A program made the translations under genes and the position numbers. Below are positions 12,301 through 25,480 of a DNA stretch of 64,000 bases, in pieces. Positions within the stretch are counted from its first letter, which is position 1, and each line of letters opens with the position of its first letter. Below the pieces are notes generated by a model. That model was not told where the DNA came from. It ran no database searches and saw only the letters and a program-made list of their open reading frames with translations. The stretch covers positions 598,052 through 662,051 of the forward strand of contig VWYX01000124.1 in NCBI GenBank assembly GCA_013396525.1, given 5' to 3'. The DNA comes from Chaetorhynchus papuensis. Taxonomy: Eukaryota > Chordata > Aves > Passeriformes > Rhipiduridae.

Positions 12301-14854
12301 TGATCATTTAGCACTGTGCTGTTGGGGTTGAAGATCTGTTATTTTCTCTGTCAAAAAACCACACCACCATCACTACACTTTTATTTCTATCTTTTGCATA
12401 GTTCTGGGAACTCTGGAAACATTGATTAAGGCACCTGATATGTATGTTACTGAGCTCTGATACCGGTATGTATATCTATGGCCTCATCACAGAGTAGCAC
12501 CTGGGCACACGAGTAGTCTTTGCACAGCCAAAGCCACCCTCAACCCTCTAAAATAATTTACAGTAAATAGAAATATCTCTGAGCACCAGGTCCATCCTGT
12601 TTAGTGTTAACCTAACCTGTTAGTGACATGTAAGGCAACAGTGTTCAGCCTGTCCCCACTTGGCGTGCATGCAGAGATAAGGAAACCACCAAGGATAGGA
12701 ATTGATTTCTTTTCTCCCTCAAGAAAGGCTGGTTCTGTTCTGCCTATAAAACACATTAAGCAAATTGGCTTTTGCGCCAGATCAAGTCAGTAATCCATGG
12801 AAGAAACAGTGCTCAAAGACATCAATGAAATCATTGTACTACAGCCTGCGGATATTGTGCTGTCTCTCTTTCTGGTACCAATCTCCTGGGTTGAATTGGA
12901 ACCTGTATGAGCTCTCTCCATTATTCCCAGCTGGCATCTGACCTAAGGACTGTGATGCCTGGTTCATAGGCAGATGGACTCTTGAAAAAAAGATCCTCAT
13001 TTTCTAAATTCATGAGTGGAGTGACCTGGAAACAAACAATTGGACCTTCCAGTACTTCCAACAGATGTAACAGCATGAGATACGGAGGGGTACATAAAAA
13101 TGACTGTCTCATTCTTCTATGACTCAAAGCATATCCAGGTATGACTTCAATATTCCAGGAAGTCTCTAGTGGAAACTGGATTTTTATATCAGTGATATTA
13201 GATCTGATTCTTTTCCCTACACCTATGTCAAATGAAATAATTTAGGGCCATAGTAAAAAAAAAATAAAAAGTATTCTCAAAGGCTAAAGTGAAAACAAAT
13301 TGCCTAAGTCATAGAAACACTTCCATTCAATATGAGCACTTTAAATTTTCATACTCCTTCCTTTGGCACACAGAGCTGTTCCTTAGCATGTACCCAGAAC
13401 TCCACCATTCCTGGTGTGGCAAAGTATGTCACCATCCATCTTGTCAGGATCCTAGGCTAGGATCCAGAACAAAAGATACCTCACCCTTCCTAAAAATCCT
13501 TGGAGAGCTTATCCAAGAAATATTTTCAGAGCAAATGTAACACACCTACCTGCTCCTATTGACCCCAAGCCACAAGTGAAACTTTATGCATGAATATGGC
13601 TCACTGATTTTACTGAGGTGTTTCATATACATATATGAAGTGAAGTGTGAAGGTACATCAGAGATCAGGTTTAGAGCTGTTAAATGCTTTTATAAACTAC
13701 CAGTTACCAGCCTCTGGTTTACTGCTCAAACACAGCTGAGTTAAGCAGATGCAGGAAATTCAATGCATCCTGGACACACTGGATTCACACTTCTCCACGA
13801 ATTAAAAGTGCCTGAGCACCACATCTGGTGCAGTGTCAGATCCTGTGGTGTGTGCCCTGCCATTGATAAGTTCACATATGGTCCCTCCAATGCTCAGCAC
13901 AAACCGGGCTCTCCAGACAAGTATAATTTAGTTCACAGATGTACAGCAGCTCTCATGTGTTCTAGATATATAAGAGCTACGTACTCAGTTTATTGATATA
14001 TGCAAAGTCATTGTTACCTGAGGATAATGGAAGTTGTCATCAACCCTACCCAGGCAGAGAAGAGGCCAGAGTAGTCAGCAAGAGCTGTGAAAGGCCAGTT
14101 GTAGGCTTGAAGTCATGTCAACTCTCATGGTAGATAAGTGAGTCAGTAAGACAAACATCAACAGACTCACCCAAAGGAAAAAAACCAGTTGAAATTAATC
14201 AATATCTGCATGTAAAAATAAGGAGCAGTAAGTATTATTTTGCATTTTAAACATTCTGGTCATAGCCAAAGTCAAGGCCCTGATCTGGGAGGAAGGGCAC
14301 TCGGGGGTAAGCAACGGTCTGTTCCACGAGGGGCTTACAGGCTGAGTAGGCAGGGCTGGGGACAGAAGAAAGGAAGAATTGTTATCCACATTTTACAAAC
14401 AGAGCACAGCAATGCAGAGAGATTAAATGCTTGGCTTGAGGTCACACAGGATGTCCAGGGCAGACCTCTGGAAATGAATCTACATCTCAAGGTGCACCTT
14501 CCTGTCTGTCACCCAGACAGGTTTAATTCATAAAGAATAATAAAAAAAAATTAAAAAAGAAATTAAGAATCAGCCACTTGACTTATATAGGCTTTCATAT
14601 ATAGACATTTCCCACTAACTTCTCAGGCTAGCAGCTAAAATTTCATTTCATCTTTGAAAACAAAACCGTTTTGCCTCATGCTATAATATGCATATTGCCA
14701 AAAGCACTTCCCTAACGCTGTAATATTTTGCTCCATGAGAGGTGCCATACTGCCAGCAAGCAGCAAACTTACTGACTAAAATTGCAGCCATTGAACAGTA
14801 TCTTCTCTGTGTCTGTGTGTCTTTTGGCCTAAATAAAGTAAATACACAGCATTA
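3363..14854. other. Unique AT-rich non-coding sequence
   Basis: No gene was recognised in this 11.5 kb. It contains a 25-bp tandem duplication at about 4473-4516 and scattered A or T homopolymers. One minus-strand segment at 9754-9810 has good splice-site sequences on both sides. Open frames such as 8716-9057 (plus) have no recognisable domain. No CR1, LTR or RNA gene was identified. Confidence 0.65.
4473..4516. repeat. 25-bp tandem duplication
   Basis: TTTAGAGAAATCTATTTT occurs at 4473-4490 and again at 4498-4515, separated by ACAGAGG. The 18-base repeat is exact, which suggests a fairly recent local duplication by slippage. No gene is nearby. Confidence 0.85.
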
Positions 14855-14912
14855 AGGGCCTGATCCTATTCCCACTTAAGTCAATGGCAAAATTCCCACT
14901 GATTCCAATGGA
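14855..14912. repeat. Relic of a palindromic dispersed element (copy 1, best preserved)
   Basis: The segment contains GGGCCTGATCC, then AGTCAATGGCAAAATTCCCA and a diverged TGATTCCAATGGA. The pieces AGTCAATGG and CCAATGG/TTCCATTG are near-complementary, giving a loosely palindromic unit. Diverged versions recur at least seven more times in the window. From general knowledge, motifs of this kind are widespread in amniote genomes as remains of an old non-autonomous element. I do not assign a family name. Confidence 0.6.
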
Positions 14913-17900
14913 AGAAGCAGCCAGCCATAAAGGAACTGGTGATTTTTTTATTTCCTTAAATTTCTGGTAGATCAAATCATGTGCAATTTGCAGCCCCAGA
15001 ATATTGGATGAGAAACAGTGTCTCATTACATAATTTTAAAATAATGAAGTTGAAATCAATTTTATTACTGTGCTGTTAGTGTACAAAGATGTAATAAACC
15101 CTAAATTAAGACAGGAAAACAGGTCTCCCAAGGAAGTGTTAAAGGAATCAAGAAGGATTTCCACTATGGAAAGTGGATAGCAAGCATGTTCCTGTATCTC
15201 ATGATATATGTCATAAATTCAAATATAAGGGTTTAAGTTCTTCACAGTTTACCATGGTTCATATGCAAGAAAAAAACCCCAAACCAAAAAACAACAACCA
15301 AAACAAAACATTTAAACAAAACATAGATGAACCATGGATAAAAAGCTGTCCTTGAATACATATATATGATTTCTATTGACATTAGATTATCCTGCCTTAC
15401 ATCCTTGACCAAAATTTGGAACACATTGTTTTCATTTTACTACTTTCTCTTAGGCAAGTGTATGCAAGTAGCCTTTAAATATGTTTTGTTCCTGAAGCTA
15501 TATTTAGAGTTCATTTATTTAGATGTTACTTATTTGGTATCCTGAGACAAATCACACCTTCTTTCCCCCCACTTTCTTTATCATCTTTTCTTCCATAATT
15601 CCTAGCAGAGATCATGACCTCATCATACCTTATCTTTCCATTTGGTTTATGATATTTATCTTGGGCTGCCAATGCACTTGTTGCCATGTAGGACTCATAG
15701 ATTGTGACTCCTGTTTTTTTTGGTGGGACACTTACATTATCAAATTGCTGAAAATTTCTCCCTACATAAGACATTTTTAACTGAAATAAAATTCATCAGA
15801 ACACTTGACCTCTGTGTGGACTCTAAACTCTCTCTTTTCCTAGATAACGTCAGATGGTAGCTAGAATAACAGGCACTAACAATATGAATCTCCCATGTGA
15901 CTTAGTGACAAATGCTTTTGCAAACATGAATGACAGGACACAGTTCTGGTGTGAGAAGGCTCAAATCCTAAAAACAGAAAGACTTTTAGATCTAGACAGG
16001 GCTGAGTGCCAATGAAGAGCCCTCCAGCAGTTACCCCACCAGGGTGAAAGGAGGCAGAACATACATTAGAGCTCTAAGGAATCAAGTCCTGTCAGTCACT
16101 GCCTTCTGTGAAAGAGATAAAAGTCATAATAAAGACCTGAACTCTAGGAACAGCAGCATAAAATATTTGTATGGTCCACAATTCACAGCTGTGTAAAAAC
16201 AGGTACTGAAGGCATCTGAGTCTGGGGTAGCAGACCAGGTGTCTCCTGCAGGAACTCAAAGTGCTTGCTTCTGGACAGATGCTGAACGTGAGAAGCCAAT
16301 AAGTTAGGCTGTGTCTTCTTGGCTGTAGGCATTTACTCTCCACCACTTGCAGAGAAGACTGTGCACTACTGCCTGTCATAGTTTTTTTATTGTAAAATAA
16401 TTGTTCCAACACAGTCAGTGAAGAAGAACAAGTGCAAACAGGTATTTATGCCTGCAAGGATGCAGATCTGCTGAACAGAGAGGGCCAGTCAAAGAAATTT
16501 CTCCCTGAGAATCAAATGCAGCTGGAAGAACATTCAGATTCTCAAAACAAAGGCTAAGCCTCTGCAGATCCAGATATTATTTAGAGAGAGGCAAGCAGAT
16601 AAACACCATAGATGGAAAAGCACTTTAAAAAAACAAACATAATGATGGCACAAGTGAAAATTAGTATAATTTTTTCTAATTATCAGAGGGATAAATTAAT
16701 AACTTTTCAGTAGTAGTCATGGGTTAGGAGAAAAAAAATGCAATGATGCAGGGATGAGCACAAACAGCAAACACTTAAGGCTGTATCTAATCATACGTAA
16801 GGCTTACCCACCCAATTTTTTGGAAAAGAATGAGTTAGCAATGTGGACACAGGCCTGGACATGATTTTTTTTTTCTGCTCAAAAAAGCATACTTGCATAT
16901 TTTGAAGGTATAAATCAGTTCCCATTCAATAAATTCCAAATATAGATGGTATCTGGAAGAAGCATGCAGAGAATTATTTTAGTGAATCGCAACAGTATAT
17001 TTCACACCCATGAAAATATGAGGTACTTAGAGGAGTTTTTGGTTATAATCAAAGAAAAAGTAATTTCTTCTTCAAGAGAACCTAATTCTTTCAAGAACTA
17101 CCAAGTTGGTGTTTTGACTGAATTAATCATCAGTACAGAGGGCAGGTACTGCCTGAGGAATCTAAGTGTTTTAAGAGAGGAACATTTGTCTGAGCAGTAG
17201 CAAAACACAAAAGGATGTGTACCTTAATTTGCATGTAAGTTTTGGAAATTATTTTGGTTTGCAATTGCTGATAATCTGCTAGTATCTTCACACTAAGAAT
17301 TATAAATTCGTGCCTTGAAAATTGGATGAAAAAGAAATTCACCAATTACCTGGGCTTAACTGTGTTCTAGTGAGCTCATGGTAAAATCCAGAATGCACAT
17401 CTGCTTTTAAAATTGCAGTTACCTAAAGAATATATTCTTGGGAAAATCCAACTTATTGTGATTTTACAATGCATTTATTTTTAACTGATATGTCAAAGAA
17501 TGCTCTCTGTGACCTCCTGTTGTAGTACAGAAATCACAGCTGAAGCTTTGCTCCTCCTATAACCCCTAAGAAGTCCAAAGCCTTAAGAGTTCAGCTGCAT
17601 CTGGAATAGCATCATCTTCATGTCAAAGTCCAAGACAAACACACATTTAATGAACCTTCAATCTCCCCAGGCTCAGTTCTCACTCCCTGACTTCCAGGGC
17701 AGACCTCAGCTGAACAGCGAATTTGGACTCTCACCAGCAGACTCTTGGTTAGAAACCAACTCAGCCACCTGCAAAAGGCCTGATCTTCCCTGAGGAGATT
17801 CTGGAAGGCCACTGTCCTGAGTCAGCGTGCTGTATCCTTATCATTTCAGAGAGCCTCAACACCGGACACCGAACCACGTGCAGTGAGCATGCTGTATCTG

Positions 17901-19816
17901 ACTGTAAGTGCACAAGTGACTGCATACATCTCTACATCTGTCAGAGGTGGAGTGAAACACTACTTCCTTCTTAGTTAGCACACTGAACATCTATTTTCCC
18001 TCAATCATTTTTAACTCAAACAGAAACAAAATTAATTTCTCTGAACTTTAAGGGACAATAAAGTTTCAGCAAGGTTAAAAGCTCCACTTGAATATTCACA
18101 CGTCTAAAACGTTTTTATAAAAGTCTCAAAACTCTTATTTCCTCCACAGGAGGGAGATTTCTGACCAGTCTCATCCTGTTCTCAGTAGATCAGCCCTTAC
18201 ACCTTTTTTTTTTCTTAATAAGAACAGTCCCATTAATTTCAGATGGGATTTAGTGTACTGGATTGTGAGCAAGAGGACTGGCTCCCTGGAGCCCCTGACA
18301 AGCACAAATAGAGCAATTTGCTCCTGTGTTCAAACACACTGCATGTTCTGGGCACAGTGCTGTTTTCCCAGGCCAAAGCTTCTCCCCAAAACCTGCTTGC
18401 TCCAACAGAAATGCCTTGAAAACTCTGTGCACAATGCATCAGCAGTCCTGGAATGACACCATCCCCATTAAAGAATAATGACCATTCTCTAATTTTCATT
18501 ACAGAAATATAACCACATTCCCCATGGAGTGTGGCAGGTATGGGCTTTCTCTTAAAAATTTTCCTCTGGCCTCAGGTGTCTCAAGGTCTTGAACCTGGGG
18601 TTCTATGAAGGTACCAAATGGGATTCAAGAGCCTCTCCAGTTCACAACCCTAAATCCCAAACTCCTATTTCTCTTTATTGGACAAAGAGTGGTTCTTTCC
18701 TCACCCTGTCTCCATTTGAGCATATATTTATGGGGGATAGTGATGTGGAAGTCTGGGGTCTTGGCAAAAATGCTCAGATTAGGCAAGACAGTGCTGATTA
18801 AAGCATGTATACAACTGGAACATCAAGTACCCACAAAAGTTTTGTAAGAAGTACTGGGAAGTCAGATGGGGTTCCTAAAGATGGCTCTTATGGTTGAGTA
18901 ATTGTTTTTCCTCCTAACATGTACAAATATCTTTTTGTACTGGGATTGTGATCTAGTGCTGGAATCCACAGAAGAAAATATATAATAACCACTTGACCTC
19001 CACAAAAATAAAAAAAAAGTCTGAAAGACTTCTAAAAGAAAAATATTCTAAATATATCCTAAAAGAAATACAAATATATTCTAAAAGAAAAAAATTTTCT
19101 TCTAAGAGAAAAACTTGAGAGTGTATGGCAGTAAGTTATTGTAAAAGTATTGCTTACATCTTAGGACTAAAGGGTTTTTAATTTTCCAAAGACATCAAAT
19201 GTCTTAAACAGCTAAGCAGACCTGGTTTTCAACCACAGTTAATAAAACACAAATTGAGATACAAATGGGTCACAAGTGTCATAGCCACTGTGGCAAGATA
19301 GCAAACAGGACTTAGTAATGGTATTCACGCCCCATCCTTGAGATCATGGCTTTCCACATTGTCTAAACTTTGAAGTGTTACAATGTATGAAGGAAGAAAA
19401 AGACATTGCTCACTTTTCTTTCTCTAATACTTTGAATTTCTAACGCTCTAAAGAGCGTGAGTCAGTCCTTTTAACTGTTGTGTTAAACATATAAAGAACT
19501 ACTGCAAAGCAATTTAATTTAATCAAGCCACATCCCTTACAGAACAAATCCTAATTCTTTTGGAAGCATGAATAAGAGGAAGAGAAGACTTTTCCTGCCT
19601 GGTTTCTGCTGTCTTCAAAGGGGTTAAAAAAGCCTTATTCAAAGGAGTTAAGCAATGCCTGAAACGGGATAATAAATGTGACACTCTCTGACTACCAGTA
19701 GCAAATATTAGAGCTTATCAAATAATGGAGGAAGTAGTTTAGTTACAAATAAACCAATCTCTCATAAAACAAGTCTTCACACAAGGTAATTTCATTGAAC
19801 TGGAGACAGCTAAAGG
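14913..19816. other. Unique AT-rich non-coding sequence
   Basis: No gene was recognised. An A/C-rich low-complexity stretch lies at about 15270-15325. A degenerate A-rich tandem repeat is at 19028-19114, and a short perfect inverted repeat (ACGCTCT / AGAGCGT, 2-base loop) is at 19443-19458. The overlapping opposite-strand frames at 15523-15780 and 15526-15774 are a sign of chance open frames. Confidence 0.65.
19028..19114. repeat. Degenerate A-rich tandem repeat (TTCTAAAAGAAA unit)
   Basis: Four diverged units beginning TTCTAAAAG, TCCTAAAAG, TTCTAAAAG and TTCTAAGAG occur with spacing of about 22 to 27 bases, separated by AT-rich sequence. It looks like an old local expansion in intergenic or intronic DNA. 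Confidence 0.7.
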
Positions 19817-19829
19817 CCACCAGCAGGCA

Positions 19830-20570
19830 GGACTCCCGCTCCCCGTGCACTCCCCAGTGGCCCCGCCTGATTAATGGGGTGGCCGAGTCCAGGGATGCCG
19901 AAGAGGGACAAGGGAGCCGGCCTTCATATCAGCGGAGCGGCAATAAATAAAGCATCACAGAGCTGGTGCGAGGAAGTGACTCATCCTGCTGGAACACAGC
20001 GGGATTTGTGCTCTCCCTCGGCCGTCCCCTCCCCCTCGGCCCCGTTTCTCTGCCCTGCAGAGACCAGCGTGTCCCAGGGACTGCGGTAGATGTCACCGCT
20101 TGGCACTGGCTCGGAGAAGAGAGGACAAATATGTGGGTGTGCTGCGGAGCTGGGACAGGGGCCTTAAAGCCGCAGCGCTCTCTCTGGAGGAGCATCTGGG
20201 CTGGGGCAAGGGCAGCAAAGTGCGTCTCGAAGGACAGCTTCCCGACGGGAGGGAATTGGATGCTCCTCATCTCCGTGGCATCTAAACAATCCAGAGGGAA
20301 AATACAGCAACTTTGGTAAACGGTGCCAGACTTCCCTTCCGAAGTTATGTCAGAACACGAGCAATTAAAGCAAAGGGAGGGGATCTGAAGGTGAAGGAGT
20401 AGCAACACGCCCGTGGCTGTGCTGGCAGCTACTGTGCGGTTTGGCCACCGGGGTCACACCAGGCAAGCCCCGTGGGGCTGCCAGAACGGCTGAGCCGCAC
20501 TCCTCTCTCTCCACAAGCTCCCACGCCCTCCCCAGCAGCTTCTTCTCAAGGGACAATGACACCATGTCGG
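19830..20570. promoter_or_regulatory. CpG-rich segment, candidate orphan promoter or enhancer
   Basis: By hand I count about 38 CpG dinucleotides in roughly 740 bases, about 0.6 of expectation at the local GC content; the surrounding tens of kilobases are strongly CpG-depleted. The segment holds TGACTCA (AP-1 type) at 19977-19983, an AT-rich AATAAATAAA box near 19942, and GATTAATGG near 19869. A partial CTCF-like core, CCACCAGCAGGCAG, lies just upstream at 19817-19830. Open frames on both strands here (19966-20319 plus, 19929-20408 minus) are explained by the low stop-codon frequency of GC-rich DNA. The segment could be a non-coding RNA promoter, a first exon of a distant gene, or an unmethylated enhancer. 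The direction of any transcription cannot be told. Confidence 0.45.
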
Positions 20571-20888
20571 CACAAGCATCAATGGAAGCACAAGGCTGTT
20601 GGAGGAAGGATGGCAGGATTGTTCTCCATTGATGGCAGTGCACCTGCAGTGTCAGTTCTAGCATGGACTCCTATTTTCTCCATGATAAGAGTATGTCACC
20701 TCACTGTAAGCATGCAGGGGAATCATTCATACATGAAACAAATTAATTTTCTTCCTCTGACTAAAGAGTAAGGTCCTGACAGGTATCAGTAACAAAATTT
20801 ATTTTTCCCCCTTTTGTTTTCTGGGCCTAACATGGCTCTTATTTGCTACATAATTCATAGCACACTAATTAAGCAGTTTTGTTGTTTG

Positions 20889-20903
20889 TTTTTTTTTTTT
20901 TTT
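20889..20903. repeat. Poly(T) tract
   Basis: Fifteen consecutive T, preceded by a T-rich run (TTTTGTTGTTTG). Read on the minus strand it is a poly(A) run, but I see no retrotransposed body or target-site duplication beside it. Confidence 0.9.
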
Positions 20904-21474
20904 AATTCCACATACTTCTATGTAAACTTGTGAAACACATTTGCAAGAGGTAGCTGAGACCGACAGCCTCATTTTAGAATGCAATGAAAACTTTAAAAGG
21001 ATTGTAATACATGAAGTAGTACAGAAAATCAGGCATTCTGGTATTTGAGAATGTAATATGGTGTTATTCGTGTACATATATCATATCAGTGGATCTTTTT
21101 CTATATCTGTACATTTGGACAGGCTTTTATGAAGATATACAAGTTAAAATACGTGAGTATAAAAGCAGATTCAAAACAGGTCATGTAACTACTTTAGGGT
21201 TTGAAGTAAACCTTGTCCCCATTGCTGCCCTTTTTGTTGAATCTATTAATTATAACACTGGAAAACTCCATTAGCACCTTGATGTTCAGTCCTGAATGTG
21301 GGCTTATCTTTTCTGGCTAGAAGTCAAACAGTATACAAACACTTCTCAAAGTAAATGTAAGTGCATCTGCTGACATAGCATGAAATCACCTGGTCAGCTA
21401 CTGTTTTCTTTACTTTTGCTGTTTCTAGGGCAAAACAGGCTTCAGTGCCTTTTAAAATAGTTTTGAATTATATC

Positions 21475-21502
21475 AATGATTGACTTCAGTGAGCTCATTA
21501 AT
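21475..21502. repeat. Relic of the palindromic dispersed element (copy 2, weak)
   Basis: TGATTGACTTCAGTGAGCTC matches the TTGACTTCAATGGG half of the shared motif with a few changes. The complementary half is not clear. This is a weaker case than the copies at 14855, 37381, 52349 and 58226. Confidence 0.35.
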
Positions 21503-24500
21503 GTAATCTGTGATTTCCATGGGCAAAAGCGGTTGAAAGACACTCAGCACTGTCTCAGCTGCTGGGACTACAGTGGGGTTGGAAGGCTCCCTCTTGTTGC
21601 TGAAGGTGGATTTTGCAGAGGCAGATGAATCACAGGGCATCCCCAGATCCACCTGTCCCACCCCCTTGCCCAAGGCTGCTGCTCTGAGCAGGAACTGCTT
21701 AATAGGGGATGCAGTATGTAAATCTTCAGGAACACTGGTTAATGTCAATATACCAGGCTAGGAAATGAAGCAGTTCAGGAAGCTTATCTGTCCCAGTACA
21801 AGTGATTGTTTCTCCACAGACAAAAAATTTAGCTGCCTGGAATGGAGGTGGGGGGACGATGCACTTTAGATGTGGAAAATGAACCTTAAAGCCTTACATT
21901 CAAATGAACAAAAAGAAACTCTGATCTACCTTCTGGACAGACATATTACTCACTACCTGGAATCCTGAAAGAGTTCATGGAGAGCAGTAGGCTTGATACC
22001 TGTGTAGGCTATAACTGGTTTGAAGGTGGTAATAAGAGAAAATGAAAAAAGAAAGGTATATGAATCATATGTGGGAAAAGCAAAACAAATCCCTGCCACT
22101 CCACAGCCTGGGTAGACCCAGATTCATCTACACAGACCACCTCCCTTGCCCCCTTTATTTTAAAAAAAGAGTTTCTGTGGAAAGGGTGTGGGAGGTATGA
22201 ACTACTCTATATATATTGCCTAATATATATATACATATTGGCATTTCCCCCTCTTCCAATCCCCACACCACTGCCTGGCTTTGTTTCCAGCTAAAACATA
22301 CACTCTGTTAGTTACAGCTTTTCTAATCCTTTAATAAACAGCTGAAATACTTCTTACAAATTCCGTCACAACTTGTCCTGACACACGTCAGCCTCAGCTG
22401 CACACTCGCACAAGGTGGGGCCGGCCAGAATGCGAGGCCTTACAAAATGTAACATAAACTGTGTCATCCTTACTGGGATTCAGAGGAAGAGTCCACAACA
22501 GGAATAGCCCTGACTTGTATCCCAGGGTTAGAACTACTATTGCAATTCAACACATAAGGTCTGTGAAAGCCAAAACAACCCCTCTACCCAGATAACTAGA
22601 TGATAACTGCATGCAACACAGAGGTGGTGTTGAAAGAAAACACTGTTTCTGCTTTATTTTTATCCCCTGAATCTTGCTGGTGAGGCAATGCCGCAGCGCA
22701 AGGGTTAAGGGCTCTCAGAGAGTCATGGTGCACTTTAGCTGGGGGCGGAGACGCAGCAGAATGGAGGCCTGTGCTGCTTTCCCTGGGAAGCTTTTACATT
22801 AGTGTGCTTCCAGCTGCATTTCCTTGAAAGTGATTTAGTTTCAGCCCATATCAGAATCCTTTCATGGATCTGTTCCTATTCAAAATAAAGTGCTTTAAGA
22901 AAAGCACTGTGATGGAGTTTAAAGTAATCCAAAAAGTATGGGTTGGCTTAGAATTTCTGTTACAACTAAAAGAGCCAGGACTCAGGACAGGAGGATAACA
23001 GAAATTATGCCTCCCTGTACATACTAAGCCCTTTTTGACCTAAGGCATTTACCACAAAGAACAGGAGGCTTCATCACCTCTCACGGGGCTTACATTAAGG
23101 GAGGTACTTTTTATGTCCCACTAAGACTTGTTTCATTACAAGATATCCCTCAAAATTATGCTGAATTAACTCTCTCTGGGAGCTCTGTCTCTCATGCCAG
23201 CCATGATCATTTCTCTTTGTTTTAGCTACAATTCTGGAAATATTGTCCCATTCGTTACCCCAGAAACTACAGGTTTTTTCAGATATAACTCTTGTTTAAG
23301 TAATGATTATTTTTTTTAGTACCAAACAAAAAGCATAGACATAGCTTATAAAAATATTAAGTGTTCATGAGCAGTGCTTATCCTGCAAATGACAGCCACG
23401 CATATGTTCTTAGAGAATTATTTCTTTAAATGACAAAACTGCCAAGGGGCCAACTGAGAACAATTAAGAAAAATGTCATTGTTCTGGGCACAGAGAGTCA
23501 CAGAGGAGATATCTACACTGCAGAGCCTAGGAGCCATTCCAAGTCCCCACCCCAGGAGCAGGCTCTGGCCGAGTCCCTGATCCCAGTGGACCTCAGCCCA
23601 GGCACCTGCTCCAGGTGAACACTAGGACTTCTTTCAGAAGAATCAGGTGTGGGTGTTGTGGAGGCCCTGAACAGTGCCATGACATGTCCTTGCCAGTAAG
23701 TGTGGGCATAGCAAGAGATTTATTCTCTGAGAGAGCTGTGACCTAAGTAAACAAATTGGACAATGGGCTGGAGAGAACTGATGGAATACCTACTGAGCAG
23801 TGGGATGGTTTGCATGAGTCTTCCTGGTTGTTGGCTTGTACATCTTTCTCTGAGATGAAGCGGCACTTTCTTAAATTACCAGAGTGGGGTTTTGTTAGAT
23901 GGCATTTTACTAAGCTGAAAGACAAAGGAAAGAAGGGAAATGACACAAGATGAAGAAGCTTGGAACAGTAGTGGAATGAATCCAAGGCAAAGAGAGCATG
24001 CAGGAAAACACTACAAGAGGCTCCTGCATATCCTGACCACCAATGCAAAGTATGTCAAGATGCTTGGGGTGTGGCTAAAGAGGTCTAATAGCAGTTCAGG
24101 GGCTGTGAGAAGATAGGATGGAGTGGGCTATTTTGATATCAGACCCTGATCCTCTCCCAATACCTTTTATAGAAGAAGCAATAACATTTTAAAAATGCAA
24201 GAATTTTTATTCCATAGCTTTTGTAGTAAACATCTTATTGGAAAAGGTCACCATCAGATTGTGAGGGAAACTGGCAGATCAACTAGTATTTGCATAGCTA
24301 AATGCCAAAAACACTACCACATTATGGAAGAGTTTTATCTACTCTTGTTCAAGTTGCATGGAGAAGGAACACAGAAGGACATATTTTTAGGGACCTGCAA
24401 GCACTGATCGCTTTCGCAATCCCTCTCTTAGAAAGCAAATCTATTCCTAAAAACTAGAAGAACAAAATGGGTGCTTACCACAAATCAAATCTATTGAAAC

Positions 24501-25456
24501 AGAGCAAGACAGGTGCCAAAGTCCTCGCAAAGGAAGAGCAGAATGGGGGGCACTGATGTGGGTTTTCAAAGACAACTGAGGTACTTTTCATTTTGCTTGG
24601 GAATATTTGTTTTTTCCTGATTGCTCACTTCCTTGTCCAGTTGCTTCAGTATGAACAACTGCATAACTGGGTGTATCCTGCTAAACAGAATAGTAATATT
24701 TTCCATGTAGTTAGCATTCAAGCAGTTAGCTGAGAATAGTGTCTCGTTTTTGCTCCCATAGCATAATGCTGGACCTTGTCTATGCAAAGTTGGATTGTTC
24801 GGATGCCTCCCATATGGTAAAACTACCAAGCTTTAAAAGAAACTATGGTTTACACTGATGCAGCTCTTCCCTGTTCTGTGTCATATTATCTCTCTTCACC
24901 ATTCCAGCTGCAAATGAACTCTCGGATATGGCATTAACAGTTTTAACATTTAGGTGCACTCAGCAATAGATATTAAACCTCATTCTAAGTCTACAGCTTT
25001 CAATCTCATTCCACAGTAAAATTAGTTTGAAACTACATGTTTTGTGCACCTTCATCCAAGTTTTCTTTCTTTCTTCAGGCTGAGCACATGAAAAAGATGT
25101 GTGAATGCTTCACCTGGCAACCAGCTTGCAGCCCCAGCTCAAGGATCCACTCTGACTTCATTAGGACTTCAAAGGAAAATGCTACACAGATCTGTTGCAC
25201 AAATGCTGTGGAGTGGTGAGAGGCAGCAGTGAAGAGGTTAAAGATACACTAACATGGTCCAGGTTTCTATTTTGTACCTGAATTTGAAAGCAAGAAGGCT
25301 TGGAAGAAGCATAAGGGAGAAGGGATGGATTCTGGAGGTGAAAGGGAAAATAATTTTCTTTAGGTCCAAAGCAAAGGTTTACAAAGATTTTATTTTACAC
25401 CCCAAATGGCTAAGGTTATATTAACTGGCTTGGAGTATCCCACAAATATGTTCTTC

Positions 25457-25480
25457 CCCCAGGAAAGACATTTCCTGGGG
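25457..25480. repeat. Perfect inverted repeat, 10-bp arms
   Basis: CCCCAGGAAA and TTTCCTGGGG are exact reverse complements separated by GACA. The sequence could form a stem-loop in RNA or a cruciform in DNA. It is too short for a microRNA precursor, and no pairing extends past the arms. Confidence 0.85.

Noticed and set aside
19929..20408. 159-codon minus-strand open frame, the longest in the window
   Set aside because: It lies in the CpG-rich patch where stop codons are rare; plus-strand frames overlap it, and no domain, signal peptide or known family is visible.
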